Assembly: GCF_016127315.1 (NCBI RefSeq)
Contig: NZ_CP065997.1
Span: 806,001-870,000, forward strand
Reading direction: 5' to 3'
Origin: Achromobacter deleyi
Lineage (GTDB): Bacteria; Pseudomonadota; Gammaproteobacteria; Burkholderiales; Burkholderiaceae_B
Length of the DNA: 64,000 nucleotides
In this document: positions 9,812 through 17,515 of the stretch, in pieces
Layout of the letters: every line of letters begins with the position of its first letter
How positions within the stretch are numbered: position 1 is the first letter of the stretch
Notes under the pieces: model-generated
Database searches by the model: none
What the model was told of the DNA's origin: nothing
What the model saw: the letters and a program-made list of their open reading frames with translations, nothing else
Program-made: the position numbers and the translations under genes

Positions 9812-10657
9812 TCAGCGGGCCTCGGACACGGGTTCGCGGCGCTCGGGCCGGGCGCGGCCCGGCACGCCGTAGCGCCACAGCACGTAGGCCAGCGCGCCGG
9901 CCAGGGCCAGTACCAGCAGGATCAGCAGCGCCAGCCACGCCAGCAGCGTGACCGACGAGCCCTCGCCCACCTCGATGCCCAGCACCTGGCGCGTGGCGTG
10001 GCCGGCGGCCGAGGCCGCGGCGGCGGGCTGCGCCGACACCAGCGCGATCGACACGCGGTCTTCGGTCAGCCCGGGAATCGCGTGCGTGACCAGCTTGCGG
10101 ATCTGCGGCTGCAACGCGTCCAGGTTGTAGCCCGCCTGGTGCTTGATGAACACCGCCGCGGTCGACGGCGTGGTGTTCTCGCCCACGCCGCCGCGCTCGG
10201 GCAGCACCACGTGCACCCGCGCGGCCAGCACGCCATCCATCTGCGACAGGGTGTTGGTGAGCTCCTGCGACAGCGCGTAGATATACCGGGCGCGCTCTTC
10301 CAGCGGCGACGACACCAGGCCTTCCTTGCGGAAGATCTGCCCCATGCCGTCGAAGCGCTCGCGCGGCAGGCCGCGGGCGCGCAGGATGTCGAGCGCGCGC
10401 GCCACCTGCTGGCCGTCCACCGACACGGCCACGCCGGTCTTGGTGGTGGCCTTCTGCGCGGAGATGCCGGCGTCCAGCAGCACCGACAGCACCTCGTTGG
10501 CCTCGCTCTCGTTAGCGGCCGAGAACAGCTCCACGCGCGATCCGCAGGCCGCCAGCAGCAACGCCAGGCCCAGCACCAGCCAGCGCAGCCGCAGCAGCGC
10601 CGAGGCCGGGCCGCGGCCGGACGCGACAGGGAAAGACAGGGATGAAACGGCTTGCAT
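9812..10657 (-). CDS. bscJ: T3SS inner-membrane ring lipoprotein BscJ (SctJ)
   Basis: 281 residues. The signal sequence ends in the lipobox LLLAAC, with the lipid-modified Cys at about residue 38. Two ring-building motifs follow: VELFSAANESEANEVLSVLL and the EELERARYIYALSQEL-like helix with VLAARVHVVLPER. A C-terminal membrane helix (LLAWLALLILLVLALAGALAYVL) anchors the ring. ATG at 10657 shares one base with the bscI stop (TAATG), so the longer open frame is discarded. Confidence 0.96.
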   Translation of the reverse strand: MQAVSSLSFPVASGRGPASALLRLRWLVLGLALLLAACGSRVELFSAANESEANEVLSVLLDAGISAQKATTKTGVAVSVDGQQVARALDILRARGLPRERFDGMGQIFRKEGLVSSPLEERARYIYALSQELTNTLSQMDGVLAARVHVVLPERGGVGENTTPSTAAVFIKHQAGYNLDALQPQIRKLVTHAIPGLTEDRVSIALVSAQPAAAASAAGHATRQVLGIEVGEGSSVTLLAWLALLILLVLALAGALAYVLWRYGVPGRARPERREPVSEAR

Positions 10658-11073
10658 TAGGACATCCTGACGAGCGAATCGATGTTCTGCGTGGTGCGCG
10701 AGACGGCCTTGCCGACCAGCTCGTACTGCACCGACACCTGCACCAGGTCGGCCTGCAGCCGCAGCATGTCGGCGATGGCGGGCTGTGAAGACATGGCGTC
10801 CAGGCGGCCCGAGATGTTCTGCCACTTCTCCGAGTATTCGGTGGTGGTGTTGCGCAGGCTGGCCAGGATCTGGTTGCCGAGCGTGGCCGGCGCCGCGTCG
10901 GTGGCGGGCGTGAAGGCCGATTGCAGCGCGGCCTGCAGGCCGGTCAGCGCGGGCGCGTCGGCCTGCGGCGCGGCCATCAACTGCGCGAAGCGTTCGGTGA
11001 CCAGCTCGGACGGCGCGGCCTTTGCCGTTTCCAGCACGGGCGCCAAGGCGGCGGAAAGTGCGGTGATCTCCAT
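10657..11073 (-). CDS. bscI: T3SS inner rod protein BscI (SctI)
   Basis: 138 residues. SctI proteins polymerise as the inner rod below the needle. The C-terminal third carries the family helix, with LRLQADLVQVSVQYELVGK and then SRTTQNIDSLVRMS. The N-terminal part is Ala-rich and low in complexity. ATG at 11073 (MEITALSAALAPVLETAK) is preferred over the longer frame. It sits 7 bases after the TPR gene and runs into bscJ with a one-base overlap. Confidence 0.92.
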   Translation of the reverse strand: MEITALSAALAPVLETAKAAPSELVTERFAQLMAAPQADAPALTGLQAALQSAFTPATDAAPATLGNQILASLRNTTTEYSEKWQNISGRLDAMSSQPAIADMLRLQADLVQVSVQYELVGKAVSRTTQNIDSLVRMS

Positions 11074-11080
11074 GATTCCC

Positions 11081-11530
11081 CTAGGGCGTGTCGCCCTTCG
11101 TTTCGGTTTCCAATCCCAGCAGCGAGCGCGCCAGCGCGACGCCTTCGTCACCCTCGCGGCCTTGCGCGCAGGTCTGCAGCAGGCGCGTGCTCTCGGCGTT
11201 GCGGCCGGCCAGTTGCAGGGCCAGCCCGCGCCAGGGCGCCAGCACGCCGCGTTCGGCGGCCGCGCTGGCCTCGCCCTGCTCCAGCAGCCGCACGGCCTCG
11301 TCGGCGCGGCCCGCGTTCAGGCGGGCCACCGCCAACCCCAGCCAGGGATAGGCCCGCCCCGGACGCAAGGCGCGCAGCGCCTGGAAGATGGCGTCGGCAT
11401 GGGCCACGTCGCCGCGGCCGGCCGCCAGGAATCCCACCTCGGCGAGGATGCGCGCGTCGTCCGCATCAAGTACAAAAGCCGTCTCACCCGAGACGGCTGT
11501 TGCCGAGCCTGCATCGACCCTATCGATCAT
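11081..11530 (-). CDS. TPR protein of the T3SS operon, candidate SctG/YscG needle co-chaperone
   Basis: 149 residues built of tetratricopeptide-like helix pairs, for example EVGFLAAGRGDVAHADAIF and PWLGLAVARLNAGRADEAV. In Ysc systems the TPR protein YscG is encoded close upstream of yscI and holds the needle subunit together with YscE. Position here (just before bscI) and length fit that role, and a YscE-like gene (bscE) is next to bscF in the other unit. It could instead be a further class II translocator chaperone. The YscG assignment is inference. Confidence 0.6.
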   Translation of the reverse strand: MIDRVDAGSATAVSGETAFVLDADDARILAEVGFLAAGRGDVAHADAIFQALRALRPGRAYPWLGLAVARLNAGRADEAVRLLEQGEASAAAERGVLAPWRGLALQLAGRNAESTRLLQTCAQGREGDEGVALARSLLGLETETKGDTP

Positions 11531-11542
11531 GGCGTTTCCAGT

Positions 11543-12022
11543 TCACGAATGGCCCTCTTTTGCCGTCAGCGCCAGCAGGCTCGCGGCGCGCGCGCCCAAC
11601 GGGGCGTAGGCGCTGTCGGCCTCGGCCGCGGCCACCACCAACCGCAACGATTCGCGCGCCGCCTCGGGCTGCGCCAGGGCCAGCTGGCATTCGGCCACGC
11701 GCAGCGTGGCTTCCGGCGCCAACGGATACAGCACGCCGATCAGCGACTGGATCCGGATCGCCTCTTCGTAGCGCGCCTGCATCTGCAGGCACAAGGCCAG
11801 CCCGGCCAGGTAATGCTTGCGCGTGGGTCCGTATTGCGACAGGAAGGCGAACAGCGGCAACGCCTGGGCGTACTGGGCTTGCGCCACATGGGCGTACGCC
11901 ATGGCATAGATCACCTCGAGCTGGTCGGCGGTGAGCCGCTGGCTGCCCGGCAACGCCGCCAGGCCGTCATACAGTTGCTGCCCGAAGGCGCTGCGCGGGG
12001 TCGCGGATGGGGATAGGGACAC
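11543..12022 (-). CDS. bcrH2: Translocator chaperone BcrH2 (SycD/LcrH family)
   Basis: 159 residues. TPR class II chaperone with the SycD pattern: LTADQLEVIYAMAYAHVAQA, YAQALPLFAFLSQYGPTRKH, YLAGLALCLQMQARYEEAI and LAPEATLRVAECQLAL. These proteins keep the pore-forming translocators soluble before secretion. The start is GTG at 12022 with ggagcgaac upstream. It follows bopB by 27 bases, and together with bcrH1 brackets the two translocator genes. Confidence 0.9.
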   Translation of the reverse strand: MSLSPSATPRSAFGQQLYDGLAALPGSQRLTADQLEVIYAMAYAHVAQAQYAQALPLFAFLSQYGPTRKHYLAGLALCLQMQARYEEAIRIQSLIGVLYPLAPEATLRVAECQLALAQPEAARESLRLVVAAAEADSAYAPLGARAASLLALTAKEGHS

Positions 12023-12049
12023 TTTGGTTCGCTCCGATATTGATGCCAG

Positions 12050-13333
12050 TCAGACCATGGCGCGCTTGCCGATGTTGGCGGTGACCTGGCTCATGCTTTC
12101 GGCCGTCGCATTGATCATCTTGCTGACCATCTGCATCGACTCGTCCATGGCCTGCATCACGCTCTTGATCTTTTCGCGGTCTTCTTCCATCGAGGCCTGC
12201 AGCTTGACCAGCAGGGCCTCGAGCGCCTTCTTGTCGGCCAGCACCTTGTCGGCCGCCTCCTGCGCCTGCGCCGACTTGATGGTTTCGGCCCCGGTGATGA
12301 CCTGGCCCGCGCCCTTGGCCACCGCGGCCGCGCCCGACGCCACCTGGCCGGCCGTCTTGGCGGTATCGGCCACCGTGCGCGCGGTCTGCGAGCCGACATT
12401 GGCCGCCGCATTGGCCCCCGCGGACACGGCGCCCGCGCCAAACGAGGCCACCGCCATCACCACCCCCACCGTGATGGTCGCGGCCAGTCCGACCGCCATC
12501 GCGATGTAGCCGGCGGTCTGCGGGTCGGCGCCCGCCACCACCGCGATGGCGCCGGCCATCTTGCCCAGCGCGCCCGGCTCGATGAGGACGGCGCCGGTCA
12601 TCAACATGGCCGCGCCGGCGACGATATTGCCGATCTTCTCGGCCAGCTCCGGTTCCACCCCGAAGGCCTGCAGCAACTTGCTCACGGCCTGGGTGATGAG
12701 ATTGCTGATGCTGATTTCAGGGCCGCCGCACTCGGCGGATATCTGGTTCGCCAGCAGGCTGACCGCGCCGGCCACCGCGATGGCCGCCAGCGTCACCATG
12801 ACCGGCCCGGCCGCGCCGCCCGTCACGGCCGTGGCCGCCACGGCGGCCACCACCATCAGGGCCGCCGCGATCGCCGCCACGATGGCGCCGATCCAGCCGA
12901 AGATCTTGCCCAGGATGCCGCCCTTGTCGGCCTCCTTGCTCTTCTGGATCCACTCATCGACCTTGCGCGCCTGCTCTTCGTTGTTCTTGGCCTGTTCGAT
13001 GCGGTTGTTCTCGATGTTTTCCTTGGCGGAGCGCAGTTGCGCGTCCTGCGTCTTGCCCTGCAGGGCGCGCAGCAGGTCCACCATCTCGGATGCCGAGAAT
13101 TCACGGGCGGGCGGGGCGATGGCGGGCTTGCCATTGGCGTTGGTGACGCCATCGCCGCCACTGTTGCGCGCCTGCGCCACGCTCGATGCCCATTGCGAGG
13201 CCAGCGCGGCCAGGTCCAGGCCGCTGGCGGCGCGCAGGGCGGCCTCGGCCGCCGCGCCCGTGGCGGCGCCGGCGCCGGACGGATCCAGCGCGGGCGTCAG
13301 CCCGGCATTGCCGGTCGAAGGGCGGATATCCAT
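12050..13333 (-). CDS. bopB: Major translocator (pore) protein BopB (SctE/YopB/IpaB family)
   Basis: 427 residues. The N-terminal third is soluble with a coiled coil rich in Lys/Glu/Asn. Two hydrophobic blocks follow: IFGWIGAIVAAIAAALMVVA with VMVTLAAIAVAGAVSLLA, and later IVAGAAMLMTGAVLI through GYIAMAVGLAATITVGVVM. This two-block layout is that of YopB/IpaB proteins, which insert into the host membrane with the second translocator. The C-terminus is a coiled coil (SMEEDREKIKSVMQAMDESM). ATG at 13333 is chosen over an upstream in-frame extension because aggggagcc precedes it. Confidence 0.9.
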   Translation of the reverse strand: MDIRPSTGNAGLTPALDPSGAGAATGAAAEAALRAASGLDLAALASQWASSVAQARNSGGDGVTNANGKPAIAPPAREFSASEMVDLLRALQGKTQDAQLRSAKENIENNRIEQAKNNEEQARKVDEWIQKSKEADKGGILGKIFGWIGAIVAAIAAALMVVAAVAATAVTGGAAGPVMVTLAAIAVAGAVSLLANQISAECGGPEISISNLITQAVSKLLQAFGVEPELAEKIGNIVAGAAMLMTGAVLIEPGALGKMAGAIAVVAGADPQTAGYIAMAVGLAATITVGVVMAVASFGAGAVSAGANAAANVGSQTARTVADTAKTAGQVASGAAAVAKGAGQVITGAETIKSAQAQEAADKVLADKKALEALLVKLQASMEEDREKIKSVMQAMDESMQMVSKMINATAESMSQVTANIGKRAMV

Positions 13334-13355
13334 GATCGTGGCTCCCCTGGCGGAC

Positions 13356-14177
13356 TCAGAGATTGCGGGCGATGCCGCGGTTGGTTTCGCTGCGGCTCTG
13401 CTCGATCGCACCAAGCTTGTCGCGCACGTCGCGGATGACGTCCATCATCTGCTGCATCACGTCATTGGCCTGCTGCGCGCCCGACTCGAACACCTTGGCA
13501 TCGGCTTCCAGCCGCGCGCGGTCGGCGTCGGCCGCGCCGGCCTTGCGGTCATAGGCGGCCTGCACGATGCCGCCGACGCCGCCCGCCATGCCGCTCAGGC
13601 CCTGGCCGATGCCGGAGGCATTGTTGGCGAAGCCGTCGAGCCTGGCCTGCGTCACGGTCTGCTGCGCGGTCAGCGGGCTGGACGTGGTGGTCATGCGGGC
13701 CGAGGCTCCCATCGCCGCCACGCCGCCAGCGCCGACGCCGGCCTGGATGACGCCGCCGACGATCTGGCTGATGCCCTGCGCCAGCGCCCCCTTGAAGCGC
13801 TCTTCGGCGGCTTCCTTGATCTTGTCGGCCGCCCCCATCAAGGCCTGCGTCTGCGCATCCATCGACGCCGCGCGGTCGGCGCGGGCGGCGTTGCGCTGCT
13901 CCTGCGAGATCTTCTGCAACAGCGCCATCACCGCGTACATGTCGGTATCGGCGCTCGCCATCAGCTTGTTCAGCGCTTCGGCCACCCCGGCGGCATCGCC
14001 TTTCGGAGGCGGCGGCAGGCCCAGGGCCGCCAGCTTGTCGGCCGCGCCGCCCTTGCCCACGAACTGCGTGGCGTCCAGCTGGGTGAAACCGGGCGGGGTC
14101 GCCGGCGCGGCGTCGGCGCCGGCCAGAGGATCGAGCAGCGCCGGATTGATGGCGCCCGGGTTGTTGATGTTGATCAT
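13356..14177 (-). CDS. bopD: Minor translocator protein BopD (SctB/YopD family)
   Basis: 273 residues. One main hydrophobic segment (GISQIVGGVIQAGVGAGGVA) sits between a disordered Pro/Ala-rich N-terminus and a charged C-terminal coiled coil (VMQQMMDVIRDVRDKLGAIE). This matches YopD-type partners of YopB. ATG at 14177 has aaggagaattgag directly before it. The bcrH1 stop is one base away, so chaperone and substrate are probably made together. Confidence 0.88.
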   Translation of the reverse strand: MININNPGAINPALLDPLAGADAAPATPPGFTQLDATQFVGKGGAADKLAALGLPPPPKGDAAGVAEALNKLMASADTDMYAVMALLQKISQEQRNAARADRAASMDAQTQALMGAADKIKEAAEERFKGALAQGISQIVGGVIQAGVGAGGVAAMGASARMTTTSSPLTAQQTVTQARLDGFANNASGIGQGLSGMAGGVGGIVQAAYDRKAGAADADRARLEADAKVFESGAQQANDVMQQMMDVIRDVRDKLGAIEQSRSETNRGIARNL

Positions 14178-14178
14178 C

Positions 14179-14682
14179 TCAATTCTCCTTGGCGCCACGC
14201 GCCGCCAGCAGGTCGCGCAGTCCCTGCGCGCGTTCGGCCAGCACGGCGTGGCGATCCGGTTTGCACATGGCCAGCGCCAGCTCGCACGACTGCAGGGCGG
14301 CCGCCGGCTGGCCCATTTCCAGCAGGCATTGGGCGGCATGGAACACCGGCGCCGGCTCCAGCGGGTCGAGCAGCGCGGCGGCCATGTACTGCTGCAGCGC
14401 GTCGGCGTGCTTGCCCATGGCCTGGGCGGTGGCGCCCAGGGCCACCAGGTAGCGATGCTCGGTGTGATCCAGGGTCACCAGGTAGGCCAGCACCTTGAGC
14501 GCGTCGGCATAGCGCCCTTTTTCATACAGGCCGTAACCCAGGCCATAGAGCGCCTCGCACTCGTCGGCGGTCACGCCCTTGAGCTGGCCCAGGCTGCCGC
14601 CCCTGGCCATCTGCTCGACGATCTGGTCATGCAGCGCTGCGTATTCCGCGCCGGTCATCGGCGCCTGGGCGGTGGTGGTCAT
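14179..14682 (-). CDS. bcrH1: Translocator chaperone BcrH1 (SycD/LcrH family)
   Basis: 167 residues. TPR class II chaperone with the most typical SycD sequence of the cluster: VTADECEALYGLGYGLYEKG, RYADALKVLAYLVTLDHTEH, RYLVALGATAQAMGKHADAL and PAPVFHAAQCLLEMGQPAAA. It precedes bopD by one base. It is probably the chaperone of BopD and/or BopB. Confidence 0.93.
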   Translation of the reverse strand: MTTTAQAPMTGAEYAALHDQIVEQMARGGSLGQLKGVTADECEALYGLGYGLYEKGRYADALKVLAYLVTLDHTEHRYLVALGATAQAMGKHADALQQYMAAALLDPLEPAPVFHAAQCLLEMGQPAAALQSCELALAMCKPDRHAVLAERAQGLRDLLAARGAKEN

Positions 14683-14705
14683 GGCGGGCTCCAGGATCGG
14701 CAGGG

Positions 14706-15017
14706 TCAGACCATCGTGCGCGGACGCTTGACCGGGGCGCCCGCGGCGCGCGGCGTGCTGCGCTGGCGGGCATAGGCCGCTTCCTGCTCGACTTCGCGGT
14801 CGACCGCCTCCATGTCCTGGCGGAACAGGGCCTCGGCCTCCTCGCGCTGGCGCTCGTCCATCGGCTGCGCCTGCAGCGTGGCACGGACCTTGTCCGGGTC
14901 CAGGCCGAGCTTGCGCAGGTTGTCGTCGGACGCTTCGATGGACTGGCGGGCATCGCGCACGGCGGCTTCGGCGCGCTCGATGATGTCCTGGATGTTCTGG
15001 TCTTGGGTGTCGGCCAT
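14706..15017 (-). CDS. LcrG/PcrG-like T3SS regulator
   Basis: 103 residues, all helical and charged. It resembles LcrG/PcrG over its length: an ERAEAAVRDARQSI helix, the phrase LRKLGLDPDKVRATL (compare ADIGLTPEAVMKI in LcrG as I remember it), a Glu-rich second helix, and a basic tail KRPRTMV (LcrG has KRPRKPTMM). The place also fits: lcrG precedes lcrH and the translocator genes in Yersinia. LcrG caps export from the cytosolic side and binds the tip protein LcrV. No LcrV-like gene is here; the Bsp22 genes take that place. The similarity is judged by eye and may fail a profile search. Confidence 0.6.
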   Translation of the reverse strand: MADTQDQNIQDIIERAEAAVRDARQSIEASDDNLRKLGLDPDKVRATLQAQPMDERQREEAEALFRQDMEAVDREVEQEAAYARQRSTPRAAGAPVKRPRTMV

Positions 15018-15058
15018 TGCCGGTCTCCGGATTGCGGGCGGGAAGGAAGGGGTGGGGA

Positions 15059-15649
15059 TCAGCGCATGTTGCCGATGATCGACGAGCGGCTGTCCTGCAT
15101 TTTCTTGATGAAGTTGGTCATCGTGTCGAAGGCCTCGTTACGCTTGTTCGACAGGCTCTGCAGGCGCAGCATGTCCATCTGCTGGCTGTTGCTGGCGGCG
15201 TCGAGCTTGCTCTTGATGTCGGGAATGGCCTTTTCCAGGCCCTCGCGGGTGGGCATGCCGGTCACGTTGGCGCCGATGACGTTGCCGGCGGCATCCTTGA
15301 TCGGCGTGGCCTTGACCGGCGCCGGGTCCATGCCCAGCTTGAACGCCTGCGTGGCGTAGTCCGTGGCCAGCGCCTTGTTGGTCGGCGTGCCGGCGCCTTC
15401 CTTGACCTGGTCGCCCGGCTTGGCGTCCTTGGAGTCCAGCGTGCCCTTCATGCCGTTGAGCTTGGCCTGCATGTCGTTCAGGGCGCCGGTCACTTCGTTG
15501 CGCTTCTGCACTTCCTCGATCTGGCTCTTGAGCTGGCTGTCCAGCAGCTTGGTGCGCTCGGACTGGACCATCATCAAGGCGGTCTCGATGTCCATGCCGG
15601 AGATGTTGCTCAGGTTGATGCCGTTGACGCCGGCGTTGCTCACGTTCAT
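15059..15649 (-). CDS. bsp22: T3SS filament/tip protein Bsp22 (canonical-length copy)
   Basis: 196 residues, close to the size of Bordetella Bsp22, the EspA-like protein that polymerises on the needle tip. The N-terminal helix (MDIETALMMVQSERTKLLDS) and C-terminal helix (NKRNEAFDTMTNFIKKMQDS) would form the coiled-coil core. The middle (residues about 75-125) is variable. ATG at 15649 has aggagctt upstream, and a copy of the T3SS promoter motif lies at 15722-15746. It is the last of three related genes and the smallest. Confidence 0.88.
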   Translation of the reverse strand: MNVSNAGVNGINLSNISGMDIETALMMVQSERTKLLDSQLKSQIEEVQKRNEVTGALNDMQAKLNGMKGTLDSKDAKPGDQVKEGAGTPTNKALATDYATQAFKLGMDPAPVKATPIKDAAGNVIGANVTGMPTREGLEKAIPDIKSKLDAASNSQQMDMLRLQSLSNKRNEAFDTMTNFIKKMQDSRSSIIGNMR

Positions 15650-15721
15650 GTTCAAGATAAGCTCCTGGTCCGGGCGGATCGCCTGGCTTCGATGTTTCGG
15701 TTGACCGACTATGCAGCTTGA

Positions 15722-15746
15722 GTAACGGAACCCGGCGTCAGGTTCC
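15722..15746 (-). promoter_or_regulatory. Candidate ECF-sigma (BtrS-type) internal promoter for bsp22
   Basis: GGAACC (15746-15741), 14 bases, GTTAC (15726-15722), the third copy of the motif. It overlaps the last codons of the upstream filament paralog. It would let bsp22 and the translocon genes be transcribed apart from the first two paralogs. The bsp22 start codon is about 70 bases downstream. Confidence 0.55.
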
Positions 15747-16541
15747 ACGAATCTTCTCGGAAATCGCCATCTTGCTGTCCTGCATCTTCCTGACGTAGTT
15801 GGTCAGCATGTCCGCCGACTCATTGCGGCGGTTCATCAGGGCCTGCAGGCGCAGCATCTGGTCCTGTTGCAGGTTGGAGGCCTCGTCGATGGCGCCCTGC
15901 ACCCGGGTCACCGCCTTGCGCAGTTCGCCGTATTCCGAGTCGTAGCGAATGCCGCCGGGGCAGCGATTAAGGGTTTGCCCGGGGTAGTCGGGCGTCATGA
16001 AGCCTTCACTGCCGGCCATTTTCTTGACCAGGTCCACGGCCAGGAAATGGCCGCGCAGATCGCCTTTGTCGCGCCACTGGGCCAGCAGCTCGGCCTGCCC
16101 GGGCGGCAGGTAGGCGCGAGCGAATTCCTTCATGTCGCCCATGTGGCCGAACAGGCGCCAGGTATTGCCATCGGAAGAGAATCCCAGGTTGATGCCGGCC
16201 TCGGCCGCCGCCCGGTTGATGCTGTCGGCCTGGCGGAAACTCCAGCCGCCATGGGCGTCGTCCCATTCCTTGTCGTACTTGGCCCCGGCATTGAACTGCG
16301 CCTGCACCGCTTTCAGGCCGGCCTGGACCGTGTTGAGCAGCTCCAGGCGCCGGTTGAGCGCGCGCAACTCCTGGATCTGGGTCTCGATCTGCTTATCCAG
16401 CAGGCGCCCGCGCTCGCCCTGCACGCTGAGCATCGCGGTTTCCTGGTCCGCGCCCACCAGGTCGGCGCCGCGCACGCCGCTGGAGCTCTCCAGGCCCACC
16501 CCGCCCAGGCTGGGCTGGTTGCCATTGACTGGTCCGACCAT
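15738..16541 (-). CDS. Bsp22 paralog with enlarged central domain (copy 2)
   Basis: 267 residues. The ends match Bsp22: QETAMLSVQGERGRLLDKQI near residues 33-52 and NRRNESADMLTNYVRKMQDS near 238-257. Between them is a domain of about 130 residues not found in the 196-residue copy. It has Trp-rich stretches (EWDDAHGGWSFRQADSINRA) and a CPGG turn at 193-196. It is the most divergent copy and its C-terminus has lost the IIGNMR ending. It lies 21 bases after copy 1. I infer a filament or tip variant; nothing shows whether it is secreted. Confidence 0.75.
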   Translation of the reverse strand: MVGPVNGNQPSLGGVGLESSSGVRGADLVGADQETAMLSVQGERGRLLDKQIETQIQELRALNRRLELLNTVQAGLKAVQAQFNAGAKYDKEWDDAHGGWSFRQADSINRAAAEAGINLGFSSDGNTWRLFGHMGDMKEFARAYLPPGQAELLAQWRDKGDLRGHFLAVDLVKKMAGSEGFMTPDYPGQTLNRCPGGIRYDSEYGELRKAVTRVQGAIDEASNLQQDQMLRLQALMNRRNESADMLTNYVRKMQDSKMAISEKIRGT

Positions 16542-16562
16542 CGCTTGCCCCCGTTTGTCCGG

Positions 16563-17288
16563 TCAACGCATGTTGCCGATGATCGACGACCGGCTTTCCT
16601 GCATCTTCTTGATGAAGTTGGTCATCACGTCGAACGCCTCGTTGCGCTTGCCGGTCAGGCCCTGCAACCGCAGCATTTCCATCTGCTGGGTATTGCCGAG
16701 GTTGTCGAGCGAGCTCTTGATCTCGTTGACCGCCTGGGTGTTGGCATCGATCGCCTTGCCGTTGCTGGCGATCTGGGCCTCCAGCGCCGCGATCTTGCCG
16801 CCAAGCTGATCGACGAACCCCTGGACCACCCGGCCCTTGGCATCCATGGTGCCGTTGCGATCGACATCGCGGGGCGCGTCGTCACCCGTCGGAATGGTCA
16901 GCCCGGCCGCCTTGATCTGGTCGAGCGTGGCGTGCGAGAGCGCCTTGTCGTCCCCCTGGCCCCAGGACAGCCCATACCAGCCCTCGGGATTGGGGCACTT
17001 GCTGGCCGCAAGCCGGCCCTGCAGATCCTTGAGTTGGTCGATCTGCCCCTGCAGCGTCACATTGGACGACTCCAGTTTCAGGCTGTCGGCCGTCTTGGCG
17101 TTCATGGCCTCGTTCAGGCCCGCCATCTGCGCATTGCGGCCATTGACCGAGTCCAGTTGCTGGCGCAGGGCGTCCTCCAGCAGCTGCGAACGCTGGGTCT
17201 GGACCGCCATCAGCGCGGTCTCGATGTCCATGCTGGACAGATCCATCCCCGCCACGCCCCCCACTCCCACTCCGGAAACCGTAGACAT
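16563..17288 (-). CDS. Bsp22 paralog, first gene of the minus-strand T3SS unit (copy 1)
   Basis: 241 residues. The N-terminal MDIETALMAVQTQRSQLLED and C-terminal KRNEAFDVMTNFIKKMQESR nearly equal those of Bsp22, so these genes arose by duplication. The central domain (about 95-165) has KCPNPEGWYGLSWGQGDD and an EF-hand-like loop DVDRNGTMDAKG at 141-152. ATG at 17288 has aaggagaaaggaATG, a very strong ribosome site, and the promoter motif lies at 17407-17431. As first gene it should be made in quantity. Role in filament or tip is inferred. Confidence 0.8.
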   Translation of the reverse strand: MSTVSGVGVGGVAGMDLSSMDIETALMAVQTQRSQLLEDALRQQLDSVNGRNAQMAGLNEAMNAKTADSLKLESSNVTLQGQIDQLKDLQGRLAASKCPNPEGWYGLSWGQGDDKALSHATLDQIKAAGLTIPTGDDAPRDVDRNGTMDAKGRVVQGFVDQLGGKIAALEAQIASNGKAIDANTQAVNEIKSSLDNLGNTQQMEMLRLQGLTGKRNEAFDVMTNFIKKMQESRSSIIGNMR

Positions 17289-17406
17289 TCCTTTCTCCTT
17301 GATTGACCGTCCGCGCCGCCTGGCGGGCGTCTGGACGACACGGGTTAACCCTAGAATTCGGTGCGGCGGAAATGGGTTCTGTCGAATCCGTGGCCTGCTG
17401 GTGTAC

Positions 17407-17431
17407 GTAACCGACGCCGCGCCTTGGTTCC
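17407..17431 (-). promoter_or_regulatory. Candidate ECF-sigma (BtrS-type) promoter for the filament/translocon/bsc unit
   Basis: On the minus strand GGAACC (17431-17426), 14 bases, then GTTAC (17411-17407). The same layout occurs at 17445-17469 on the plus strand and 15722-15746 on the minus strand. GGAAC at -35 is typical of ECF sigma factors, and BtrS is the ECF sigma factor of the Bordetella system. The start of transcription would be near 17400, about 110 bases before copy 1 of the filament genes. Confidence 0.6.
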
Positions 17432-17444
17432 ATGAAAGAACGAT

Positions 17445-17471
17445 GGAACTTTCCCCGCCCAACCGTTACTA
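17445..17471 (+). promoter_or_regulatory. Candidate ECF-sigma (BtrS-type) promoter for bopN-bscF
   Basis: GGAACT (17445-17450), 14 bases, GTTACTA (17465-17471). It faces away from the copy at 17407-17431, and only 13 bases lie between the two -35 elements. Transcription would begin near 17477, about 40 bases before the bopN ATG. This excludes the longer bopN frame that begins at 17432. Confidence 0.6.
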
Positions 17472-17515
17472 CCCCTGACTGTGCGCGGCCTTCGTCCGCC
17501 GTTTCTCGCGCCTTC

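Noticed and set aside
12651..12656. GGTTCC inside bopB as a further copy of the T3SS promoter motif
   Set aside because: No GTAAC at the required spacing, and it lies in the middle of the bopB coding sequence.
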